64,000 nucleotides of DNA from Gymnogyps californianus (GCF_018139145.2 NC_059477.1:28437502-28501501), one strand, 5' to 3'; positions 36,060 through 47,957 are shown, counted from the stretch's first letter. The notes: generated by a model from the letters alone, not told the origin. Numbers and translations: made by a program.

Positions 36060-36480
36060 CTGCTCCAGCGTGGGGTCCCTTCCACGGGAGACAGTCCTCC
36101 ACAAACTTCTTCAATGTGAGTCCTTCCGACAGGCTGCAGTTCTTCACGAACTGCTCCAGGGTGGGTCCCTTCCACGGGGTGCAGTCCTTCAGGAACAGAC
36201 TGCTCCAGCGTGGGTCCCCCATGGGGTCACAAGTCCTGCCAGCAAACCTGCTCCAGCATGGGTTACTCTCTCCACGGGTCCGCAGGTCCTGCCAGGAGCC
36301 TGCTCCAGCGCGGGCTTCCCACAGGGTCACAGCCTCCTTTGGGCATCCACCTGCTCTGGTGTGGGGTCCTCCATGGGATGCAGGTGGATATCTGCTCCAC
36401 CGTGGACCTCCATGGGCTGCAGGGGGACAGCCTGCCTCACCATGGTCTTCCCCACGGGCTGCAGGGGAATCTCTGCTCCA
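36060..36480 (-). repeat. Tandem array inside LTR B, copy 1
   Basis: The word CTGCTCCA, or a close variant such as CTGCTCTG, recurs on the plus strand at 36,060, 36,151, 36,200, 36,248, 36,300, 36,351, 36,392 (offset TCTGCTCC), about 36,431 and 36,473, with a worn unit near 36,107. Spacings are about 45-52 bp, falling to 39-42 bp at the end. Each unit also has a GTGGGTCC part and usually CCACGGG. The array is CpG-bearing and far richer in G+C than the surroundings. Confidence 0.85.
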
Positions 36481-36607
36481 GCACCTGGAGCACCTCCTCC
36501 CCCTCCTTCTTCACTGACCTTGGGGTCTGCGGAGTTGTTGCTCTCACATATTCGCACTCCTCTCTCTCACTGCAACTGCTACTCCCCTGTAACTTCTTTT
36601 CCCTTTC

Positions 36608-36614
36608 TTAAATA
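36608..36614 (-). promoter_or_regulatory. TATA-like box of LTR B, copy 1
   Basis: The minus strand reads CATATTTAAGAAAGG about 180 bp from the sense start. The same box is kept in copy 2 at 49,822-49,828. Its role as the promoter is inferred from position. Confidence 0.55.
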
Positions 36615-36794
36615 TGTTATCCCAGAGGGGCTACCACTGTTGCTGATTGGCTCAGCCTTGGCCAGCAGTGGGTCCGTCTTCGAATCTACTGGTATTAACT
36701 TTATCGGATATAGGGGAATCTTCTAGCAGCTTCTCACAGAAGCCACCCCTGTAGCCCCCCTGCTACTAAAACCGTGCTACGCAAACCCAATACA

Positions 36795-38044
36795 CTTGCA
36801 AACAATAATGTAGTTTTTCATGCTTGAGTTGTCCATTAGTTCAATGGATTGTATTTTTACCTAAGAATCTGCAGGGTCTGGCCTATGAACTGTGAATTCT
36901 GATTTAGGATGTCTTGTGCATCAACTTACCTGACCTGATAGACCTCGGCCTGGTGTTAGCTAGCTGCCCCTCTGGACAGGGAAAATGATACATCGTTCAT
37001 TTGAACTCTGTTCTTACAACGTGGATGCATCTGATTCACATCCCTTAGCTCTGTAAACTCAGTCCTGAATGACTGAAATTGATGATAGTGGGGGGAAAAT
37101 ACACGAGCAGAAACAATAATGGCAATGAAAATGTGCTCAAGAGTAAGCTTAAATGGCCACCTTCTAAATTAATGTTTTGTCACTAAATAAACAACAAATG
37201 CCAAACCGGCTGGACCCATTTAACAACACCCCTCCCCAGTTAGAATCACTGAGGCATATGGTTGATAGACAGCCAAGCTAATTGCCTCTGGTTCTGTTCA
37301 TGTTCAGATTCTGGCAAGTCCCATTCATGTAGTGCTTGCCTGAAGCTATTTAGCCCTGGGCCAAATTGCCCTGGACCCATCTGATCAATCTGCAGATCTT
37401 TGGACTTTGTAGTAGACTCAAGGTTCATGGGATTGGGGATGTCTGTGTGACACTCCATTGCACAATGTAGATGGATATCTGCTCCATGGTCCAGCACTTT
37501 TACCCTCCCTTATCCAGTTTCTATCTTGAGCAAGCTTGCTGGTGAAACCGATGGGGCTCTGGGAACAGCTATTTGTGGATGCAGTGGCAATGGCCCCAGC
37601 GTGCAAACTGTACCGCAAATACATTAGAAAGTGTGTGGCCTCCAAAAGCCACTGTCCGAAACCCTGATGGGGAGTGAGTAAATGCTGCCTGCAGATTTAT
37701 TCCATTATTTACTAGGCGAAGACAAAGCTGTCAACAATGATATCGCCTTCCCAATTAAGCTCACTATTACAGTCCATAAATCACAGCATGCCTTCCCTGT
37801 GGGGAAAGAAAACCTGTACAATTTCTGAAAATGCTCATAAACACAGTGTGTAGGAAATAGCTATTTTTTTTAACCAAGCATGTTCCATCATATTGCCTTA
37901 ATATCGAATCATGAGTAAGGCTATTAAAGAGACCAGGCAATTGTGTTACACTTTAATGCCAGGTGAAGGTCTGCTAAAGTGTTTTTTCTCTCACAGGAGA
38001 CTGCTGATCATTTTGATTAGTATTGTCTTCTAGCCCTTTCTCAC
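36795..38044. other. Unique sequence with one short LTR-B-like segment
   Basis: Mostly unremarkable. Bases 37,440-37,495 resemble part of the LTR B array on the minus strand (GGAGCAGATATCCATCTACAT against GGAGCAGATATCCACCTGCAT), with ATGGAG following in both. The flanks of that segment do not extend the match clearly. No gene is supported. Confidence 0.45.
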
Positions 38045-38320
38045 CAAATCATAGAGAACAGGACTACAGGGATTTCTATTCCCTGTCCCAATGCAGGATC
38101 AACTCTACCTATGTCTGTCTTCGTAAAAACATCCAGTGACAGAGCGGCAAACACCTTTCCCAGGGAAATGATTCCAGTGCTTTGCTACTTTAATTCAGGA
38201 AGTTTCTATTTCTGACCAGCTTGATTCCTCCATGCTACAATATCAGCTTATTGCTTCTTATTTTGCACTCTTTCACTTGCACTTAGACTTCAAATTCATC
38301 ATAGGAGATTGGGGTTGGTT
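38045..38320 (-). mobile_element. Old CR1 LINE 3' end, antisense
   Basis: The plus strand reads AATGCAGGATCAACTCTACC, then AAAAACATCCAGTGACAGAG, AACACCTTTCCCAGGGAAAT, GATTCCAGTGCTTTGCTACT, AGGAAGTTTCTATTTCTGAC and CAGCTTATTGCTTCTTATTT. This is the reverse complement, block by block, of the standard CR1 3' end ('...AAGCAGGACCAACTC ... AAACCTCCAGTGATGGAG ... CCTCCCTGGGAAATTTATTCCAGTGC ... GGAAGTTTTTCCTAATGTC ... AGCCCATTGCTTCTTGTCCT'). The copy is 5'-truncated, as is usual for CR1, and moderately old. Confidence 0.85.
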
Positions 38321-40289
38321 GATTTTTTGTTTTGCTTTGGCTTTTTTTTTTTCCCCTAAAAGATGCTGTAAGAAAATTACATGAGTACTGTGGGACTGCT
38401 AGTCTTTTACACATCGGTACAAAACAGGATGGGACTACAGAGGGTGCTCATAAGATGACAGGTCACATATCCTATGAGAAAAAAGTCCCAAATTCTCTAA
38501 GAAGGTTTCCCTACTCTGAAAATGTGAATAAAAGTCATAACAAAATGTGAGATACTACTGTGGCAAAGCTCATTAGTATGTTGGCTGCGGGGAGTGATAT
38601 GGCTCTTCCTGTGCCCTAAGTGACTGTATGAAATATCCCAGTCTTTGGGTAAGGAGGGTAATAACCCTGGGAAATATGCAGCATGAAGATTCATAAACTG
38701 CTGCCTTTAAGGAATTTTGTTAATAAATCTCTCCTTTTAAACATGGAGAAAACCCAAGCCTAAGTAAGAGCTACTGAACAGAACTCAGATTTAGCGGGAA
38801 AGGTGGAAGTTAGTTACAGCTCTCTGAGTCTTTCCCATCCAGGCTGTGGGTATCTGTGGGTGAATGTGCTAGGTGGGATGAAGTGCATACCTCTCACCCA
38901 CGAAGGAACATAAACCACTATCGTGGGTTAGTGATGGTTTCCTATAGCTATGATGGTCAATGTATATCATATTAACTTGGCCTAGTCACCTGATTTCATG
39001 GGCTTGACCTGCCCTTTTTTGCAAACTAAGTATCTGGGGTTTTGTTTGTTTGTCTGTTTGTTTGTTTTGGGCTTATTGTTTCTTTTTTTGCTTGAAAGGC
39101 CAAAAAGTTGCTAATCAATAAGCAGTTCAGCATATTCATGGTGTGCCTACCTGGCTGCCCAGCTGTCTGGAAAGAATCGTAGTTCCTGTGTCTCGCGGTC
39201 CGTTGAACAATACGACTGAGTATGTCATGTCATGTATTAATAAAGTGCAGTGTACTTTCCATGGGACTGATGGAATAGAGGCTGAAACGTGTGTGTATGT
39301 ACTGTCGTGTTTTATCTGTTATGCATATTCTATGACCCTATAGAAAAAAATTGTAAAAATTATTCCAAGTAGCTGATGATGTATTGTGCATAAACACAAT
39401 TTATGTATATTCTGATTGACATAGTACTGAAAACGACTGTCTACATTTCCTGGCTACAAACTGGCTTATTTGTCCTAGTGGCTACACACACAGCTCACTT
39501 TGTGTACCGCTTACTTAGAAATGAGATAGGGTAGAGTAGATGAATGTAATGATCAAGAAAGATATTAGGAGGGTTTGGAGAAAAAGGATAAAGCACTTGG
39601 TTTGCCAGATGGAGCAATTGTGTTGGGTCCATACTACTGCTAAAGGATGCTCTATGGGACCTAGCTGCTATAGGGATGGAGAAACACAACTTGTACTGGA
39701 CAAGCTCTTGCCTCCCTGCTCTCTGCAAGGTCCAGTGTAGGTGTCCCACTAAAGCAGAGGGTTTTGTGTAGGAGACTCCTATCATCCTCCTATCCTCCTC
39801 CTTTTTCACTCTTAGAGGGGTCAAAGGTTCTCCCATATCCAGAATCCTTCTGTGGGGTGGTGTGAAACGGTTTAGGAAACCCAATAGCAGAAATGAAAAG
39901 TCTATGCTACTTAGTGTGACAATATCAACCTCTCCGTAGACCCACATACAGGTAACCGAACAAGTATTGGTTGAACCAAGTCTTCAAGTTTGCTCCCTAA
40001 CCATGGAATATACAAATAAAATAACTATGGTGACATTTCAGGTTTTTAGGAGACCAGGCTGATAGTTTCTGTGCCTTATTTTTAAAGGGAACCATGAAAG
40101 TTTGTTCAGATACAGGAAAAAAAGAAGGATTTAAAATTCTTGCTCCAGGTAGAATAAAAGCACTGAAGGAATTGGAAATGTCTAGAAAGTGAACTAGAAG
40201 CATGAGATTTTGCAACCTTATGAGGGATTACACATTCCATTTAAATTAACAAAACAGACATCCTTAATCTCAGAGGAATATATGACTAG
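38321..40289. other. Unique sequence, no gene recognised
   Basis: A (GTTT)-rich run lies at 39,040-39,068. The minus-strand frame at 39,495-39,947 (150 codons) resembles no known protein and overlaps frames on the other strand. Nothing further is supported. Confidence 0.55.
39040..39068. repeat. (GTTT)n-like tetranucleotide repeat
   Basis: TTTTGTTTGTTTGTCTGTTT and the bases after it form an imperfect run of about seven units with one T-to-C change. Confidence 0.9.
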
Positions 40290-40560
40290 AAAATATTTCC
40301 TGGGTAATCAAGTCCAATCTCTTCTTATTATATACAATGCTGTTCATAAACTGATCAAACTCAGTTTTAAAAATAAAAGAATGATGAGGGGTGCCTTTCC
40401 TTCACTACTAGGAGGCTTTTCCAGAATTTCAGTGCTGTAAGGGTTGTAAATTTTTCTTTGCTTTCCAGTATGGATGTTTTTATGGCCAGTTTTCTGTAGT
40501 GTAGGATGCTTTACTTGTATGCCTTTTACATGCTTACTGTAGATCAGCAGAGTTTGGATA
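40290..40560 (-). mobile_element. Old CR1-type LINE 3' fragment, antisense
   Basis: The plus strand shows TAATCAAGTCCAATCTCTTC, GATCAAACTCAGTTTTAAAA, AGGAGGCTTTTCCAGAATTT, CAGTGCTGTAAGGGTTGTAA, TTCTTTGCTTTCCAGTATGG and ATGGCCAGTTTTCTGTAG. These follow the reverse complement of an old amniote CR1 3' region ('...AGGAGGCTTGTTCCAGAATCTCACTGCTCTGATGGTTAGAAACCTTC...ATGGCCAGTTTATACCC'). The copy is strongly diverged and truncated. Confidence 0.7.
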
Positions 40561-41599
40561 CTTTGGAAACTTGGCATGAGAAGTGTAGTGCTTGTGCAAA
40601 AGAAACCGACACTTGAGATAAGGGTGACTGCAGCCACTGGAGAGAGACAAGATCACACTTACTAGGCCTCAGAACTGCAATGTATATAGATGTATAAAAT
40701 GTATAAGTTCTTTAAATTTGTTCCACTGGGCATTTTTTGAACACCTCTTTTGTCCCTGCAGTTCTGAATCACCTAAATTGCTTATGCAGGATGTGGTGGT
40801 ACCAGGTGTAATGGGGGGGTGTCACCAAGTGAGATGGAGGACTGTAACCTTGGCACTTGCTGAAGCATTTCCATCCAGAATATCATGACTGGGTTGAGAG
40901 TCTGAGATACCGTGGTATTTATGACTTGGTCAACATAATGTATATTGCATTATTTATACTGCAGGTCTACTCTGAGCTTTCAAACCTAAACTGGAAACAA
41001 TATTTAAAAAAAAAAAAAAAGAGGCTTTTCTGAAAGAGAAGCTGCTGTCCTTAGGCCTCTTCTGAAGGAAAAGTACATAAAATAGCTACTAGCAATAGAA
41101 AGAGGATATTAATAGAGCAAAACCAGTGACAAGACAGCACACAGATTGCTTGAGGTGAGAGATTATCCTGCACCATAAACACATGCCATTGTTATTTCTA
41201 AACTGGAAGATGGAGAGACCGTGGAAAAACACAGAGAGATCATGCTGTGCAAGGTGCTGTATGGCCATTTGTTTTATTTTATCTAGTATCTTGTGTCCAC
41301 TTGTGCTCCCAAAACTGTAATTCCAAATGACATTGAACTTCTTTCCTTGCGTGAAAACCCATGTTACTAGCTTTCATTGTAAATGATGCATTTAGCATGC
41401 TACAAACAAATGCTAGAAACCTTCAAAGGAATCTGATCTAGTGGAGGATGAACTGAAACCCATGGGCTGTCCCACAGTGTGAGAATGACTTAAAATGATA
41501 AATAGCAGTGCTTATGTTTTCTGTACATGTATGTATTTGTGCACACAAATTCCAGTAGCAAGCTTTCCCTATGTGCTAAAACACAGGCTCCCTTTCCCA
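40561..41599. other. Unique sequence, no gene recognised
   Basis: It contains a 15-A run (41,006-41,020), without a recognisable retrocopy before it. Nothing else is seen. Confidence 0.6.
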
Positions 41600-41664
41600 T
41601 GAAAGGTTGGAGCAGATGATCTTTCGAAGTCACTTCCAAACTGGGCTATTCTATGATTCTATGA
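41600..41664 (+). mobile_element. CR1 LINE 3' terminus with octamer tail, sense
   Basis: The sequence AGGTTGGAGCAGATGATCTT is followed by CACTTCCAAACTGGGCTATT and two copies of the octamer ATTCTATG (41,648-41,663). This is the characteristic CR1 3' end, where the octamer repeats replace a poly(A) tail. Only about 65 bp are recognisable, a very short 5' truncation. Divergence from the usual 'GGTTGGACTAGATGATCTTTGAAGGTCCCTTCCAACCCAAACTATTC' is moderate, so it seems younger than the other CR1 relics here. Confidence 0.9.
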
Positions 41665-44600
41665 GGATGTATTGTTACTTGTTCAGTGTCTTCGGTGCAG
41701 TTTCAAGGTGAGAGCAAGCATCCCTGGACTGGATGTGGGAAGGATGGAGTCCAGATTTGCTTTGCTGTGTCACTAGGAAGGGAAGAGTAATCCTCCATTA
41801 ATTAACAGCTGAAGATTGCTTCCCAGAGACCCAGTAGAAGAAAGTAAGCAACATATTGTCTCTAGGAGTGCTCTGCTTATAAGGTCTGCTTCCCTTTCAT
41901 GGTGTTCAAGCACAAAGAAAAGAGCAGAACTTGGCCTGTAGTGAACACTGGAAATCCTCTGTGGGCCCCACAAGGGTAGAGCACATTGGTATTACTGACA
42001 GTGACTTGATATATTAACTGAGTCAATGGAGAATAAAGATATTCTTCTTTGAAACACAAGCCAGTCTACAAATGACCCCCCCAATACTCTTTAAAAGAAA
42101 GAATCCTTTATGAAGCAGTCATCATTCAGGGAACCAATGCTCAAATATCAGAGGCGCCAACCTCTAGAAATGTCCTATAAAGAATTAAGTTAGACTGTGA
42201 GGGTAGGATTTTATCTTCTGACCTATGTGTGAGGTACATTGTTTTGCTTAGATACACAGGCTTTAAATATCTAATTAAATGCTAGAGTCATCAAAGATTT
42301 AGGACAGGGATGGGTTTTGGCCCTTCTTTAAAAGAGATGTTAAGACAGGGATTGTTCACTAGTGGGGAGTTCTGAAGAAAATAGATCAACATCTTTGTGT
42401 TAACCTCATGCTCTGACATTTTTCATGGAAGTAGGTCTGAAATGTGATGTAACAGCTGAAACTGCTTTCCAGAAACTTGTTATACCTTCTCTGTATAAGT
42501 ACTAGCTTTCTGACGTATTCTATTGTTCTTTTTTAGTATTTTACCCTTTTGAAAATTAATTTTGAGCACTAGCTATGCAAATAGCCTGACAAAATTGGAA
42601 GGGCTGTGGGGAACAAGCAAATGTGGTTGAAGGCAAGAATGATAAAATGAATCTGTTACAATGAAGAATTATGCTCTGATTAACAAATGCATATCTGTTC
42701 AGGGGGAGTTCTGGGAATCATCAATATTTAAGTTTGAATGTATTCAACCTGTGTTGTCACATGTGAGCTGGACCTCTATCAGAGAGATATTGCTTGGTTT
42801 GATCACTTTTTCCTACTCCTCTCTTTTGTTTCTGTTCTTTCTTCCTTTCAATGATAGACTCATCTATTGTTTCTTTGCTAGCCCAAAAACGTACTGTTTG
42901 TAACTTGACTCCTTCCCTTCCAGTGCGTTGAGATGGTGTTTTCTAGTTGGAGCCTGCCTGCTAGCTCCAGGCTTTTCTGTAGGCTGTTCCTGTTGTTATT
43001 TCTTGTCTTCAAGTATTACGGCAGCATTCACATATCCCAAAATGTTGGGACTACTGTGCTGGGCACTATACATGCAAGCAGAGCAGGGAGGAGAGGAATC
43101 CTGGTATGGTTAGTTCAAATAAAATTCCGAATGAAAGCATGGCAGGGAGTATATTGACAAAGATTTCAAATAATAGTGTTTGGACAACATTGTGAATAAC
43201 AACATTAGTGACGGTTATTGAAAATCTCAATAGATTTGGAACTATCCTGACTGATCATGATTTTGTTCTGGTTGTCACATAAAAATGGTGAAGTTCCAGG
43301 TTTCACTGCATATTTGCTAGCAGCCCGAGCCCAGTTATGTATCAATTCTAGTTGCTTCATGGGGAACATGGCTGATAGCTGCTAATTGCTGCATCTGTCT
43401 TGGATCACTTGAGAATCTTAAAGGAGTTGTGCACTCCTGGAGATGATTTAAAACCAACAAAGAAAAACAATTAACCAAATTAAGCGCAACAAAGAAAAAA
43501 CAATTAAAGTAGCGTAGAGAGAGGCTGTTCAGTAGGGCATCTTGATTTGTGTGTGTGTTACTATTAGTGTTCTAATTACTTATGTCCTTAACCTTGTCCT
43601 TAACTTGAGAAAATTTCAATAGCTACTAGAAGATTGCTAGCACCAAAAAAGTCCACATTTCAGCCTGAAACCCTGCAAAATGTTCCTTTTAAAAGGAGGT
43701 GAAAAGACAAAAAAAAAAAAAAGAAAAAACCCCAACATATTCTAGGCAAAAAAGATGAGAACAGTCTCTTCCTCCAGCTGGAAAAGAGAATATATATATG
43801 TACAGCTATAATTTGCAGCTCCTAGCTAGATAGTTCTGAGCAGGACATAGAAGAAATTTTAGCAGAAAGCCAAGCACTTTGCTGTGGCTTATACAGCAAA
43901 TCCATGACTGTGGTGCTGCACAAAGGATACTGACACAGATGCACGTGTGTGAAGATTATTTTTTTTAAGTGAGGTCTGTAGCTGATTGACTATAAGGACA
44001 AAAGTAACTTTTGGGGGAAGAAGTAAGACAAAATGGGAGAGAAGATGAAGGAGAAGAGAGGGAACTCTGTAGCCCTTCCAGTGAAGGATTATTTAGTAAT
44101 CTCCAGCCACATGGCTTTACTATCAGCAGTCAAAAGATCAATCCTTTTCTACTTTTAATGAAACAAACATAGTTTGATGCTTTTCTTTTCCTCATTCTGA
44201 AACTGCAGCCGAATATGACTGTTGGTATTGAAAATACCTTGAAGTGCTGAAATGAGTTCTATCAAGCATTGTTTTACGGCTGGTAATATTCACCAGAAGT
44301 GGACCTGAATTTCAATGCATTTTCAGAGGAATTGTTGAGCAATTGGCTTTAACACTGCCTCCAGAATTTGATGATAGATCAGTACAAATATGGGTTGGAG
44401 GATGCTATGGCAAATGCAAGGTGAGAAGATCAGATTTGTAATTTTGAACCTGGTCTTTAGACAGTGGCATTCATAAGCGGGGATCCAAGCTTCTGAAAAG
44501 CTATTTGGGATGATATTAAGCAACTTCTGTGGCCATGAGAAAGTTATTGGCAGGGGGGGATTTTTTGACGTCTTTAACGTTGAGTGGAATGTTAAACTGA

Positions 44601-47264
44601 ATAGATTTAATATGTGTTCTTTGTGGAATAAAGCCTCAGTGTTATAAAGCATAGGAAGAGTTGGTTGCTTTTGTTTGCAAAGGAACAGATTTTGTCTGGT
44701 TTCCATCACTGAAAGGAAATTCAGTTGAGAGGTTCTGATCTCCTGAGAAGCAAAAAAGAACTTTAAGAATAGGGACAACAAGCAGAGCACTTTGGATGTA
44801 GCCTTGAAAATAAAGTTTGAAACAAAGAATGACGTTATTTGCACTGAAGAAAGGTCACAATCTGTAAATGCACTGAGGACTTCTGTATTTTAATAACAAT
44901 AATTCTGTGTAGTTTAAAGCAATGTTTGTCTTGAAGTATTTTATAACTAAGAGAGCATGAAATACAGCCGTATTTCAAAAGAAAAATGGTAGCTGACCAA
45001 AAAAATTGGTATTCAGCAGAAAAAGGGAGAGGCATGTTAGCCAGAAAGGTGAAGTTACACCAACATTCAAGCCAGTTTCTCAGAGCATGTTGCATGTAAC
45101 CTCGTCAAGCCTACTGAGCATCATTTATGCACACTGTGTAAATCTCTGGGGAATACAAAGGACATGCATCACATTTCTAGAATTAGTCTTGAGGCTGAGT
45201 AAGCAAAGAAGTCAGCCAGGGTCCCAGTAGAATGGGGAGAACCTCATAGAAACCAATCTGAGTTTGTGGTCTCTGTGTACCTCAGAGGAGGAGGAATGAT
45301 CCTGAACCTGAAATGTGTTCATAAAAGCTATTCAGAAAAAAAGGCCTTCAAAGTAAAAAATTAATTCCTAGCTATCAGGATTGTATTGGAAGTTGGGACA
45401 CATTTTCCATAAATATCACAGACTACAAATATTCTGATCAGCTCTCTCAGTAGCTAAAAAAAAATAAGATCCCATTAAATCTCTTTATTAGACATTGAAG
45501 ATGATGCCATATGTTAGCATCTATGTAATTTCCCCAAGATTTGCAATGAAGGCGTTTGATCAGTGATTTGGAGATGGACTCTCTTAGTATATGTCTTCCT
45601 CAATTACCCGAAGCTGTATATAACTTTTGATGCAGTACATGCCGGCTTAATGACTAGCCAGACTGCTAATTGCTATTACTTATTACCAAAGGCTGATAGC
45701 TCTGTGCTATGTTAAGAAGATAATAAATATATGGAACCTCTCTGTTGCCTCACTCTTCTTTCACCAGCCCAAAAAAACCATAAAATGCAACCATTCTAAG
45801 GTAAAACTGTGTTTTCTACCATGAAGGGACAAAAGATCCAAAATAAGGTATAATAGAAAAAGATGCTGAGGGAAAGCACAGGGCCCAGTTTAACAGCTAA
45901 AAGGGTCATGTTGATCGGAGAATCAAACATTTCCTAGAAGTAAGGAAGAGGGCTTTTCTCTGTTCCTAGACTCTGTAAGACTGTGCTCTGATCTGGTATC
46001 TACACTTGAAAAAAGATGTGGAAATACAATATACTATATAAACACATTAATCTACATGAATTTTGAATGCACCCAATCCTGAGGCTTTCATACTTCATCA
46101 CTATGCTTTCCCAACCTGCTTGCTGCAGGAATCAGTGCTCTCTGCAGCAGTGTTATAACATACTGCTGCTTGGCAAGAGAAGGAAAAATCTCAGATGGGA
46201 TCAATTTTGCAAATGACTTGCTTCTAAAAAACACCATAGAGCGTAGTTCACAGAAACAAAATAACAATGAAAAGTCAAACCCCAGAACAGAGTCCTGGAG
46301 GCTCTGATGTGTCATCGATGCAAGTGACTAGAAGATCCAAGGCTTAAGGAAATTAAAATGTCGTGCTTCAGTTCAGTTGTAGTGCTTAAAGTTATGTTTA
46401 TTTCCCGCTATTTATTCATGCAATCTTTAATATGCTTGCAAATGTCAAGGTAAGTGCTATTCTTGTTCATTAAAACATTTTGTGGATCAATGCTTTCATG
46501 ATATGCAAGGAGAAAACAATCTCCTCCATTATTTTCTATTTTGACTGACAAATTAACTTGCCTACACCTTCAAAGAGATCTGGTGATAGCAGAAACATAT
46601 CTCTTTTACCATATACTATAAATATTCATTAGAAGACCTGAGCACCCAGTGGTTGCTCATGAGGCAAACCCTTATTAGAGCAATAATTACAGTGAGAAAT
46701 ACCAGTTACCCAATCAATTCTTAGTTTACTTCATCTGTCTTTTCAACCTGTTACACTCAGACTTTGATAGCTCTATGGAAGACCCTCTTCATTATTTTCT
46801 TTTCCTTTACTAGCTGAGTGAAGACCAGATCCTTCACAGGATAAATCATTGCTTTGATGTTTTCTTTCCAAGTTAAAGTCCACATGAAAGTTGCTTCTTT
46901 CAGTTAGTTCTCAGTTTGGCTAGCAAAAACTGTATTTTGGCAAAAACAAAGAAACCATCCCAAGCCCCCCAAGAAAATGATTTATTTTATTAGCTTGCAT
47001 GAAGTTTTTGGTATCAATTCCAGTGCATGAAGACTTGGTACACTTAGCAGTCCTGATTAATAATGCTGGTACCAAGTTTTGAACACTTGTGCAAAAGGCT
47101 TTATTGAAGTAAACTATTTGTATGCAATTAATCAGGATTTTTGCATCGTTCTCCTAGTAGTCAACTGAGCCACCTATGGAATATATACTTATATCTCACT
47201 ATATATCACCAGTACCAGAAGAATTATCACAACAGTTCTGATAAACCTTTTTGCTTGTATAATA
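41665..47264. other. Unique AT-rich sequence, no gene recognised
   Basis: Noted: a near-perfect 20-bp direct repeat (43,455-43,474 and 43,487-43,506, sharing CAACAAAGAAAAA); a 14-bp palindrome TCCTTTTAAAAGGA (43,684-43,697); an A run (43,709-43,722); and the longest frame outside the LTRs, 173 codons on the minus strand at 44,323-44,844. That frame begins at GTG and has its first ATG near codon 47. Bases 46,560-46,730 look motif-dense and could be conserved non-coding DNA. Confidence 0.55.
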
Positions 47265-47425
47265 CCTACCAATTAACATTAATGAATGAATCTTCACAAT
47301 AGCCTTGGGGTAGAGGCTTTCTAATGCAGTTGGGGAAGTTCAGGTATAGAGCTATAGTTTTGCCTGAGGCCAGATATGTAACTGTTCCACGCTGGAATCA
47401 GAATTTTTCTCTGTAGTGCTTCCAA
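47265..47425 (+). mobile_element. Ancient MIR-like SINE relic
   Basis: The order GAATCTTCACAATAGCC, TTGGGGTAG, AGTTGGGGAAGTTCAGGTAT, AGAGCTATAG, GCCTGAGGCCAGATATGTAA and GCTGGAATCAGAATTTTT follows the MIR-type consensus ('...ATCCTCACAACAACCCTGTGAGGTAG ... GATGGGGAAACTGAGGC ... AGAGGTTAAG ... GCCCAAGGTCACACAGCTAG ... GCTGGGATTCGAACCC'). Spacing is right but identity is low, as expected for a relic predating birds. Confidence 0.5.
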
Positions 47426-47753
47426 CAGCTGATTTACCCACAAGAGGATCCTTCCTTTTATGCATCTCCAAGAGTGCAATGAAAACACCATAATGCTCTG
47501 ATCATCTGCTTCTGTGACGCACAGATATGGTGTTCAAGGGGCAGGAGAAAAGCCAGACAGATGCTAATCCTAGAAGAGATGTCTCTTCAGATGCAATATC
47601 CTCTCAGAACAGTTATGATTTGCTGTCATGGTTTAACCCCAGTCAGCAACTAAGCATCACGCAGCTGCTTCCCCCTTCCCCCTCCCCCCTCCCAGTGGGG
47701 TGAGGAGGAAGAAAGGAAAAAAAAGTAAAACTCATGGGTTGAGATAAGAACAG

Positions 47754-47759
47754 TTTAAT
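47754..47759 (-). terminator. LTR poly(A) signal (family A, minus copy 2)
   Basis: ATTAAA occurs on the minus strand just before TTATCTCAACCC, the conserved R/U5 junction of this family. Confidence 0.65.
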
Positions 47760-47957
47760 AACTAAAGTAAAATAGAATACTAACAATAGTAATAATGAAA
47801 TATAATAATAGTAATGAAAAGGAATACAACAAAAAAAGGAAGGGGGGAAAGAAAAAAAAAAAAACAGTGATGCACAATGCAATTGCTTACCACCCACTGA
47901 CTGATGCCCAGTTAGTTCCCAAGCCACAATCCACCCCTCCTGGCCAACTCCCCCCTG

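Larger units (their letters stand above)
35640..36794 (-). mobile_element. Solo LTR, family B (long avian ERV LTR), copy 1
   Basis: On the plus strand it begins TGTGGTGGGTTGACCCTGGC and ends GCAAACCCAATACA. At 1,155 bp it is unusually long for an LTR. The sense strand is minus: a TATTTAA promoter-like box at 36,608-36,614, then a long GC-rich transcribed region with a tandem array, then AATAAA at 35,828-35,833. Flanks are CTTGT (35,635-35,639) and CTTGC (36,795-36,799), a 5-bp duplication with one mismatch. I recognise the family as a common bird ERV LTR, probably ERVL-related, but cannot give its exact database name. Its sense frames open at GTG, not ATG. Confidence 0.92.

Noticed and set aside
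35960..36726. Plus-strand frames of 185 and 248 codons
   Set aside because: They are antisense to LTR B and arise from the GC-rich tandem array; the same frames recur in copy 2 at 49,173-49,825. They are not host genes, and the 185-codon frame opens at GTG.
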